Part shown: positions 24,576 to 32,502 of the stretch, piece after piece
Layout: every line of letters starts with the position of its first letter
Numbering within the stretch: the first letter of the stretch is position 1
Assembly (NCBI GenBank): GCA_033725935.1
Contig: MU867073.1
Location: forward strand, 62,001-126,000
Reading direction: 5' to 3'
Origin: Cladorrhinum sp. PSN259
Lineage: Eukaryota; Ascomycota; Sordariomycetes; Sordariales; Podosporaceae
Length of the DNA stretch: 64,000 nucleotides
The notes under the pieces: model-generated
What the model was told of the DNA's origin: nothing
Seen by the model: only the letters and a program-made list of their open reading frames with translations
Databases searched by the model: none
Translations under genes and position numbers: made by a program

Positions 24576-25499
24576 ATGGTGCAGCTCGCTCCCGTCTTTC
24601 TTGGCCGTTACATCATCGGCACCTCCCAACTGTTTGTTGAGCCTATTAAAACCAGACTCCCACCACCACCCCCACCACCACCTGACGAGCCCGACATCAT
24701 TGTCATGCCTGGTTGCAGTTCGCCTTGTTTTATGAGAGCGGCTACTTCTAGAGCATCCTTTTCTCTTTCCAAACCTCGAAACACCACGAGGTTCCGTCTG
24801 CTTTCTACTCAGCAGCAAACAGCCACTCCTCTTACCCCGCGATCGATCAGCTGCTGCTGCGCACTGAGCAACAAACCAATTACTGCCACTACGAAAAGAG
24901 AATTTGGATCGATCCCCTGCAGGAAAATGTCGGACGAGGATTACATGGCTTTTTTGAACAAGGCGAATCAGAATCCTTCGGCGGAAGCAGCTGAGAATAG
25001 TAATAAGAAGCCGCCGGCGTTCAAGACTATGGAGGAGGGGGTTGAGGTACCGAAGGCGTTACGGGAGGCTGTGAAGGATGAGTGGTATGCTAGTGATGCT
25101 GATGAGAAGTTTGAGGCTGTGGGGTTGAAGTTGGAGGCGTCTGGTTCAGGTGGTGGGGATGGGAAGTTGCCTGATGAAGGTATGTATACACTCACTTTTT
25201 ATGGAAGATGAAGGAAGGATGGGGGAGTCGGCTGACATGAAGAAAAAATAGAGGAGTTTGCGAAATTGATTGGACATTGGGATCCTGCCAGTGCTGAGGT
25301 CGAGATTCTGGATCCTGTGGATTGGGATAGTAATGGGAAGTATAACAAGGTTATTGAGGGTGTGAGGAGGGCTGGAGGCGGCGGGGACGTGAGGGTTTAT
25401 AGGGTTGGTAGAGGGGATGGGGTTAGGTTTGAGTATTGGGTTGTTACTGTTAAGGGTGGGAAGGTGGTTGGGGCAAAGGCTTTGGCTATCGAGAGCTGA
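24576..25499 (+). CDS. Conserved uncharacterised fungal protein with possible mitochondrial leader
   Basis: Two exons (24576-25179, 25252-25499; 72-nt intron) give up to 283 aa. From the first ATG the protein has a Pro8 tract, then a Ser/Arg-rich, acid-poor stretch around residues 46-80 (MPGCSSPCFMRAATSR) that resembles a mitochondrial presequence. An internal ATG at 24927 starts MSDEDYMAFLNKANQNPSAE, a common start for the core of this fungal family, which lacks the leader. The core (about 166 residues) is acidic then Gly/Val-rich and ends ALAIES. I recall uncharacterised ascomycete proteins of this type but no function. G-rich synonymous codons after 25030 are unlike the upstream part, which may reflect weak expression or a different origin of the leader exon. 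The start remains uncertain. Confidence 0.7.
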
Positions 25500-25720
25500 G
25501 AAGGTCTTGTGGGAGGATGTCGTACTATGGATAGGTGATTGGGAGTTCTGGGCTTGGTCTGAGTAAACATGAGGTGGATGAATAATACTAGGTAGCTAGG
25601 GTTGGTTTGAGGTTATGATATCCGTTTTGTTATTTTGCTTCGTCTTGGAGGACTGACTAGGCAATCTTCCCGCATCTTGCAGCAGCAATAAGAGGCAGGA
25701 CCAACCAGACTAAAAGATAA

Positions 25721-25829
25721 AGGTGCTGGGCACTTTAAGTGAAGCATGCTGTGACGCACCAAAGTGAAGCAGCTATCCGCCTACATGTCTCCGTGTGGTC
25801 CCACAACATTTCAGCACCAAGGGGTTACA
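25721..25829 (+). repeat. Left copy of a near-identical 110-bp segment flanking the gap
   Basis: This segment matches 25892-26003 almost base for base in the same orientation (for example GCATGCTGTGACGCACC and ATGTCTCCGTGTGGTCCCA in both). Most differences are changes to A in the right copy. It runs directly into the G51 tract. Confidence 0.85.

Positions 25830-25880
<51 letters not shown>
25830..25880. repeat. 51-base G homopolymer abutting the gap
   Basis: An unbroken run of 51 G ends one base before the N stretch. A run this long is more likely a sequencing or assembly end effect on a shorter true G tract than genuine sequence, although a real G tract probably caused the break. Confidence 0.9.
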
Positions 25881-25881
<1 letters not shown>

Positions 25882-25891
25882 NNNNNNNNNN
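25882..25891. other. Assembly gap (10 N)
   Basis: Ten N bases, a conventional placeholder for a gap of unknown or small size. The flanks repeat each other, so the true gap may be negative, meaning two contigs overlap here. Confidence 0.98.
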
Positions 25892-26003
25892 ACGTGGTGG
25901 GCAATTTAATTTTAGCATGCTGTGACGCACCAAAGTGAACCAGCTATCCGCCAACATGTCTCCGTGTGGTCCCAAAAAATTTCACCACCAAGGGGTTAAA
26001 AAA
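25892..26003 (+). repeat. Right copy of the gap-flanking segment
   Basis: Same-orientation counterpart of 25721-25829. Several positions are A where the left copy has C or G, as in low-quality contig-end sequence. It runs into a 20-base C run at 26004-26023 where the left copy runs into G. Confidence 0.85.
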
Positions 26004-26023
26004 CCCCCCCCCCCCCCCCCCCC
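26004..26023. repeat. 20-base C homopolymer
   Basis: A pure C run follows the right copy of the gap-flanking duplicate. The equivalent point of the left copy is followed by a G run, so either one is an artefact or the locus truly carries adjacent G and C tracts able to form a hairpin. Confidence 0.9.
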
Positions 26024-26534
26024 GTGACGGTTTACTTGCATCGAATGCGGGTTATTTTGCCAGATGCCCGAGCCAGGCATATCCCAGGATCTCCTGGACA
26101 AGTACACTTGCCATGACGGAATAAATTGTGTAACCCCAGTTGGCGGTAGTTGCGGGGAAGCTGTTGTACCCTTTTAAGACATTCTATTGATTTTTAGCGT
26201 GAGAATGTCTCATAGGCAACTCCAGTGGGAGTGAAGGTCATGAGACCACTCTATATCATTTCCTACAGCCAATGAATTGGTTGTCTGGGAAAAGTTCCGA
26301 CCGGGTGCAGCTCCCGCTTTGAGTCCCGTCTGCTCGGATCCGATGCCACGACAGGCAGCCCCACATTGGTTCCTCCATTCAACTCACACACACCTGCATC
26401 TCAACCTTTCCCTTGGCTATCTGATCCTCGAGTAGCACACAAAAGTTGAAGAAAGCCACAATCCTTCTCGGGTAATTTTTACATTTTCTTTTAGGCAACA
26501 TTTTAAAAATTCCGAGTTCCCTTTCCTTCCGAAC

Positions 26535-27333
26535 ATGGACTCTGTAGGAAGCCCTTATGGGCCTTCCGCTTCCCAAAGCACCTTTGGCGGCGGCGGCGGT
26601 AGTGGTGGTGGCGGTCCCTCGAATGCTTCTTCGTCGTCAGGGTTTGTGTCTGGTACAGCGGCAGCGGAATACCGACTTCGTGCTTCACAGTTTAGGTCCT
26701 TCATGGGTTCCACTCATCCATTTCCTGGGTCGGCGGCGGTGGAAACTTTTACTCCCCAGATGCGCGATCGTCAGGCGAGGGGTAAGGACCCATATACTTC
26801 GGGGAATAGCAGCGACGAGAGTGACCCACTGAATGGAAACGACTTGCGTTTTGGCAGCGCTGCTAGTCGGTGAGTTATTGTTCGATTTTTGGATCTCAGA
26901 CTCCTGGGGAATATTCCCAGCTGACATTCTTGTTTTGCCCGAACTTCTCAGAGACCCAAAGGAGGATTTCGCTAAAGCGGAGCGCCGCCAAACGGCCATT
27001 TCCTATCTTGACAGCCCGGAGTTGCTCATGATCTGGGCCCAGAGTACAGGAGATGTAAGAGTGAACCATCTAGTATGTTATATTGTTTTGGAGTGTTGAC
27101 CATTTTCATATTCGTAGAGTATTGCTGGGGCACGTCAACATTGGATGAAGGTACTCTGCGGTTACGAAGACGAACCGGCAGACTCTAAAGGCAAACACCA
27201 TCATCAACAACAACATTCTCCTTTCCAGTATCGTAGCCGTCATCATCAACCATTTCACCAGCACCATCACCAACACACTCAACGTAGACGAGCAGGTCCG
27301 ACGTCACACCAATATTACGAAGACGACTTGTAA
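26535..27333 (+). CDS. Conserved fungal protein of unknown function, Gly-rich N-terminus and His/Gln-rich tail
   Basis: Three exons (26535-26869, 26952-27054, 27118-27333) encode 217 aa. Residues 15-28 are Gly-rich and a Ser-rich stretch follows. The conserved-looking core (about residues 112-165) contains DFAKAERRQTAISYLDSPEL, then MIWAQSTGDSIAGARQHWMK. This SPELLM...S(I/V)xxxR...KxLCGxE pattern recurs in short uncharacterised ascomycete proteins I have seen, with no assigned role. The last 45 residues are rich in His, Gln and Arg. There is no signal peptide or membrane segment. The gene converges on EME1 across an AT-rich spacer. The core is more likely to be functional than the repetitive ends. 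No function is proposed. Confidence 0.75.
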
Positions 27334-28286
27334 AGTCCATGTCGTACCCTCGGGCTGGGTTTTGAAAGCCTTATGTACATTTCAGCAAGACATGATTTTC
27401 TCTCATGCAGTCTATTCTCATACCTCACATGATTTGTCTACTCATAATCTCAGCAATCTTTATTCTTCTTCTCCTAGGGTAGTGGCCTGCCTATACCCAG
27501 GAATACTTTACTTATTCTACCCATGCATATTCATTTTCAAGACACAGCTCATAAGAGGCTTATTTCTTTCTTTTAAGAAGGCGTATTTATTTTAGGAATG
27601 CCTATTATATCTTAAATATGGAACTGGCTTTTTTATATTTTTTTTATTTATATATTTTTTCATCTTCTACAAAGATACCTCCTTTCATGAATTCGTATTC
27701 ATTTTCAGGAAAAGGTCTTCTTTGCATTTTAGAAAGATCGGTTTCATTCTCATCGGAAGGCATCATGTTTATTTGGAAAGAAGAATCTTATATCTATACT
27801 TTATCAAGACCTATTTTACGTTGGGAAGGGGTGTTACTTATTTATCAACGTTTTAGAAAACCTATTATTTCCCCCCCCCCCTCTTTACAAAACCTGTTTA
27901 TTCAGAAAGATGACTTGTGTTTTTTCTTTGTAGCAACGACTGCTTAGAATACGGCTAAGGACAGCTTAGTTATAAGAATGAATGTAGGTATATTTGTATG
28001 ATACCACAGCTCAATCACGGCAGGCATGTCAAAGACGGAGGGGCACAGTTTAGACAGTATAAACATGAACAATAAAAATCTCGAAATTCGACAGAACAAT
28101 GGTCGTGATCATATAAGGATTTTTGCTCCAACTCGAAATATTTCGATCATGAATGTATATACCGACGCCTAAATATACTCATCCATTAGCCCTTCAATAG
28201 CCTCATAAGATATTAACAGCCCCCAACTTGACGAATATCTTATACCTTCCAAACAAAATACCATATTTTTCCTCCCCCCCCCCATC
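27334..28286. other. AT-rich convergent spacer
   Basis: This spacer lies between the 3' ends of the 26535 gene and EME1. From about 27550 to 28290 it is clearly richer in A/T than its surroundings, with T-rich stretches such as the block near 27630-27660 and a C10 run near 27871. Two plus-strand ORFs (27362-27595, 27618-27947) reflect low stop density in T-rich sequence. Their translations are Phe/Ser/Tyr-rich with no domain. No repeat unit is convincing. Confidence 0.5.
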
Positions 28287-30209
28287 TCAAACATCTTCCT
28301 CCTCCCAATCCCGCCCCGTAAATACCCTTCCAACCCTCTTACTCAAAATCTCACCCACCATCCTATCCGTATATGCCCCGTCCTTATTAGCACTCTTCCT
28401 AACGCCCTGCAACACCTTTTCACCTCCCATTTCAAACCCCTTGACCAGTTTTGAAACACTCCCAAACTCATTTGCGATCCCAAACGCCACAGGTTTCGTG
28501 ACATGTGAAACCTCCTGCAGCATCTTAACATACGTATCTTTATTGTCGTCTCCCGTTTTCACCTGACCAGTCTCCATGCAGAAGCCCGCTGCGGCATCGT
28601 TCGATTTCTCCTTTTGACGGCGGTAAGGGGCGGTGCTGATGTGTTCAGTGAACACTGCTATCTGTCGAGAGGTTTCGACGGGTGCGTTGGTGTGTTGGAT
28701 TAACGCCGAGTGCATGAGTTGAAGCTCTAGGAGTGCTTCGTCTATCAAGTCTTCAGAGATATACGAGGAGGAGGAGGAAGCGGACCCAGGCTGCAGAGCT
28801 GAGGTGGGATCAAGATTGTTCCGCACTGCGGAGGTAAATTTCCTGTTGCGAGTATTTCGTTGTTTGCGAAGGTACGGTTCGAGGCCTTCGATTAAGTAGA
28901 TAAGATGCCCATTCTTGGTGAATGTTTCTGGAAAATGTTTCTTCATTGACTGCACGTGGCCTTCGAGGGTTTTGGTGAGCACCATCTCGACAAACTGCTG
29001 AGCTGGAACAATGGCCATTGCGTATGGCTCACGTTCCTGGCGTGGAGGAACAGGTTCATACCTCTCGAGGAGAGGGTTGAACTTGCTGTCAACTTTTCGC
29101 TGCCAGCGGACGACATCAGCAACCGGGCTGGCGATGATATTGACCTGGACTTCGAGGTCGGCGAGCAGAGATTCAGCCTGGAACCTGATGGTAGGGTTAA
29201 GCCCGGCCGGGAGGTCAACTATCATTTCTGGCGTTGTGACTTTCTTGTCTGTTCGAAGTTTGTTGACTTCTACCAGAGCGGCGGCCTTTAGCCGCTCTGT
29301 GGCCTTCTCTTCTTTCTCCCGTTCCTTTTCTAGTCGCCTGCGTTCCTTTTCAGCCTCACGGGCTGCTACCTTTCCTGCTTTCTCTTTAGCCCTTTCCTCG
29401 GCTGTCTTTTTCGGCTCCGTAGGCTTTGGATTCGAGGCTGTTGCCTTGGCCATCCCCTTATCCTTGCCCTTTGCTGGAGAAGTTGCCGAAGTGGAAGCAG
29501 ACGGGGGCTTGGAGTTGAGCCTTGACGTCGTGAGGCCCCCAATATCTGGAAAATCGTCCTCGGAGTCGGAATCATCTATGGCGATGAAATCCGACCCCGC
29601 TGGAAGCGGCGCCGAGCTTGATATTGGGTCCCATTCTGCATTCTTTGACTGTGATTTGTTCACTCGCTGTCGAATAGCGGGGGAACTGGACACGAATGGA
29701 TCAATTTCTTCCACATTTCGTCTCGTTGCGGAAATCTCCGGCCTCTTGCCCTTATCCCTTGGAGCGGAACTCATGATAGTATCGTTGTCTCTAGAACTGG
29801 AGTTCTTCTTCTTGTTCTTGTATGCAGTTAAGTCGATGTTATCAGCGGTCAGGTCGAATTCAAAAGAGGTTTCATTGGAAAGGTCGGAGTTTGATTTGAA
29901 GCCATCCCTATACCATGATGAAGTAGACGGCCCCGAGTCTGTCGAGTTGCTTTTTGCATTGGAGATACCTGGTTGTTTGTCGGCAACCCGCTGCTTCTTA
30001 GAGGCGGGTCCATGTTTGTTGTTGGTAGTTTTTCTGAATCCAGCCAGCGAAAAGTCGTCGTCACTGAGAAATGGGTCAATGGCTGGTGGCGATGAGCTGG
30101 GCGACCGTCTTGAAATTGAGTAGGGTCGCTTTGTAGGAGGAGATGGAGAACGATGTTGTGGGGGAGGTTGCAGAGGTGAACTGGAAAGTGTTACAACGTC
30201 CGGCAGCAT
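28287..30209 (-). CDS. eme1: Eme1/Mms4-type ERCC4-domain subunit of the Mus81 structure-specific endonuclease
   Basis: A single exon of 640 aa from the ATG at 30209. An in-frame upstream ATG would add 20 hydrophobic residues unlike the family and is rejected. Residues 1-260 are Ser/Pro-rich and disordered with nuclear-type basic patches and a SUMO-interacting-like segment (FIAIDDSDSEDDF, about 208-220). A basic helix at about 262-325 precedes the inactive ERCC4 nuclease-like domain (about 330-530), which holds VVRWQRKVDSKFNP, YEPVPPRQEREPYAM and LIYLIEGLEPYLRKQRNTRNRKF. A helical C-terminus (about 560-640) fits tandem HhH. Eme1/Mms4 pairs with Mus81 to cut stalled forks and recombination intermediates in the nucleus. 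Eme1 lacks the catalytic GDxnERKxxxD motif, as expected for the non-catalytic partner. Confidence 0.9.
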   Translation of the reverse strand: MLPDVVTLSSSPLQPPPQHRSPSPPTKRPYSISRRSPSSSPPAIDPFLSDDDFSLAGFRKTTNNKHGPASKKQRVADKQPGISNAKSNSTDSGPSTSSWYRDGFKSNSDLSNETSFEFDLTADNIDLTAYKNKKKNSSSRDNDTIMSSAPRDKGKRPEISATRRNVEEIDPFVSSSPAIRQRVNKSQSKNAEWDPISSSAPLPAGSDFIAIDDSDSEDDFPDIGGLTTSRLNSKPPSASTSATSPAKGKDKGMAKATASNPKPTEPKKTAEERAKEKAGKVAAREAEKERRRLEKEREKEEKATERLKAAALVEVNKLRTDKKVTTPEMIVDLPAGLNPTIRFQAESLLADLEVQVNIIASPVADVVRWQRKVDSKFNPLLERYEPVPPRQEREPYAMAIVPAQQFVEMVLTKTLEGHVQSMKKHFPETFTKNGHLIYLIEGLEPYLRKQRNTRNRKFTSAVRNNLDPTSALQPGSASSSSSYISEDLIDEALLELQLMHSALIQHTNAPVETSRQIAVFTEHISTAPYRRQKEKSNDAAAGFCMETGQVKTGDDNKDTYVKMLQEVSHVTKPVAFGIANEFGSVSKLVKGFEMGGEKVLQGVRKSANKDGAYTDRMVGEILSKRVGRVFTGRDWEEEDV

Positions 30210-32202
30210 TTTTCCATGTGACGAGTTCCCGAAATAATAAGGAAGAAACGACACTATTCCCACTACCAAATTTGGACTCTTAAAGTTACGTCAACCGGTG
30301 GGGTTCAATGTTGCAGCCATCACACAAAGCAACCTCGAAGCGGAAGACGCGTCTAGACACTGAAAAGCGCGAAACAAACGCACTTCCACGTGACAGAGCC
30401 TGGACGCGTCGATTGGACGGCCCCACAATAAGTTTCAATCTTTCAACTGCCACTGTCAGATTGGCAGGGTCCCAGATCACTCTTGGTCACTTGCAGTTTG
30501 ATTCTACACCGTAACACTGCAGCCGTCCATTTCCCAAATTTCTCATCAATCGATGTTGCACCGAGTCGCACTCGCCTCTTTCATTCGTCTGTCTTTGCTG
30601 GGTACCCGAAATCACGATTGCCCTTCCACAAACGCCTGTGAGAATTGGCCCCTTTGTTCAAGAATCAAATAATTCTTTTTCTTTCGCAAATTCCAATTTT
30701 GGACGTTCGGGGAATTCCCGACACGTGGGGAAAATGGGAATCAGTGAAACAAACGTTACGGCCGGGAGGGAACGCTCAGACCTTCCCTTTTCGGTGGGAT
30801 TGAAGGGCGAAGGGGATCACCATCGGTATCTCTAGCGTTGCGCACGGTCGTCGAGAGATTTCCTCTTTCTCTTCTCAACACCGAGAGCACCCTTCCGATA
30901 CTTTAACGGACAGGCCTCCGGATCGCGGCGAGAGTGTGGCACTGTCCTTGACCGCCGAGCCGGCCTCCGGCAGACGAGGATGAAGAGTTCTATGAATGCG
31001 CTCCTACATCCTCCGCTGCAAGGACAGATTGTTCTAGATCGGCAACATGGTTCGAGGCAAGTATCTGAAAAGAGGGTGGACTGCCTACACATGGGATGTT
31101 GCATTTGATGTGCATAAAAGGGGTCATGGCGTGCATCCCACATCCCTTTTCCCCCGCAAGGTGTTTGCGGCATTGAAAAAGTTGATGGGTTGATGCGTAC
31201 ATGAGGCACCAGGAAACTCGAAACTTCGGTCCGCCCAATCATCAAGCTTCGGTGGGTAGGTCACAGACTGAGTCGAATCCTAAATAAGACGGGACTACAT
31301 GAAGAAATGCCCCGCAGGAGCGATCCGTTCCCATTCGGATGATGGGAATTCTCCGCCACTGCGTTTTGTGTTTGTTCTTGTTCTCTTGCATGGAAGTTTC
31401 CAAGAGAATGGCCTGTCTTGGAAATGTATTATCCCGAAATGGCAGTTGGATATGTGTGTGTAAAACGTCATATCGCTCTCTGGCAAATCCATCAGTATCA
31501 ACATGCTACTCAAGAGGCCTATGGTCGAATGGAGGATACGGACATCAGGGAGTCCTCACACAAAGATGGGGTGGGAACAAAAGGCGCTGAGTTGGTAAAC
31601 AAATAGTCAGTTGACCTCGCCGTCCGCATTATTCCGAGAGTTAAGAGTACCTTCCACAGCATGAAGATGAGAACTCTCACCCCCTCAACGTTAGACATCC
31701 ATCGAACAATCCATGACAACCTATAGACCAAGATATAACTATCAAAAGGTAGCCTGTTGCCTATCATAGATCTCAAAGGTTCCCAATAGTTGGTGGAGAA
31801 GACCAGTCAACTGGAACAATAATGAACATAAACAACCTCTCACATTCTCTGAAGCACCCCCATTGTCACCTAAGACATCCTGCTCGAACAGTCCAGCTAA
31901 GACTGAAAACAAAAGACATGTTTTTACACAGCTTTCGACCCCTAAAAGTAATATATAAAGCCTCCAAGTTTCCTATGTTTGCTCTCCTTCCTCCAAGACA
32001 TCAAACATCCTCACCAAAACCCCTCCCAGCACCGTACTCACCAAAGAGAAGGACAGGCGCCTCTCAGATTCCCTCCCTTCTATAACACACCTGACCAGAT
32101 ATCTTCAATCTCCATCCAAAGCCAGAAACTGATACATCACCTCTCTCATATTCCCACCCCTGCCTGCCGCCCTTCGCCTTGCTTGCAACTCTTTAAAAAA
32201 AA
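30210..32202. other. Intergenic region between EME1 (-) and the small Cys/His ORF (+)
   Basis: Divergent spacer of 2 kb. Short ORFs on both strands (for example 31418-31606 plus) lack motifs or supporting splice sites. The 300 bases before 32203 are C- and A-rich with few G on the plus strand, a composition common in fungal 5' leaders. No repeat or RNA gene is visible. Confidence 0.5.
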
Positions 32203-32502
32203 ATGGCTGGTGGTAATACCCATCACTGTCCCCTTTCTGGACAAAACTGCCGCCCAAGCAAGACTAAACCGTACCACTGCACCAAGCATCGGAAGTTGTG
32301 TCAAATTCCGGGGCATACTATCCCTCATCTTAAAGATGAAGAGTGTCCAAACTGTCAAGGTAGGAGGTTGGCTGAGGAGAGGCAACAGCGCCATGACCAG
32401 AACAGCAATAATGACAACAGCAAGGGCGGCAAGGGCAATGGTAAACAGCAAAACACCACTACTGGTGGTGGTGGTTGCCGGAAGAGGCAGCAGAAGTGTT
32501 AG
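32203..32502 (+). CDS. Small Cys/His-rich protein, unknown function (candidate)
   Basis: An uninterrupted 99-aa ORF with ATG after an A-rich leader. The first 55 residues carry regularly spaced metal-ligand candidates: C9, C16, C26, H29, C33, H38, H42, C48 and C51 (CPLSGQNC, YHCTKHRKLC, CPNCQG). They resemble one or two small zinc-binding knuckles. The remainder is Gln/Asn/Lys/Gly-rich and probably disordered, ending in a basic Arg/Lys/Gln tail with C92 and C99. No signal peptide or membrane segment is present. I recognise no family. The ORF stands alone in a spacer, so expression is unproven, but the density of Cys/His pairs argues against chance. It could be a nucleic-acid-binding or ubiquitin-related zinc protein. 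That is a guess. Confidence 0.55.
   Translation: MAGGNTHHCPLSGQNCRPSKTKPYHCTKHRKLCQIPGHTIPHLKDEECPNCQGRRLAEERQQRHDQNSNNDNSKGGKGNGKQQNTTTGGGGCRKRQQKC

Larger units (their letters stand above)
25500..26534. other. Intergenic region containing an assembly gap
   Basis: About 1 kb between two same-strand genes. It contains a duplicated about 110-bp segment on both sides of a 10-N gap, a 51-base G run and a 20-base C run. The last 500 bases before 26535 are ordinary promoter-like sequence with TC-rich stretches. I see no ORF of interest. Confidence 0.7.

Noticed and set aside
29011..30123. 370-codon plus-strand ORF
   Set aside because: It lies entirely opposite the EME1 coding exon. Its Ser/Phe/Leu repeats mirror the antisense of Ser/Lys-rich Eme1 codons.
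30210..30269. 20-residue N-terminal extension of Eme1
   Set aside because: The in-frame upstream ATG adds a hydrophobic, aromatic stretch unlike the family. MLPDVVTLSSSP fits typical Eme1 starts better.
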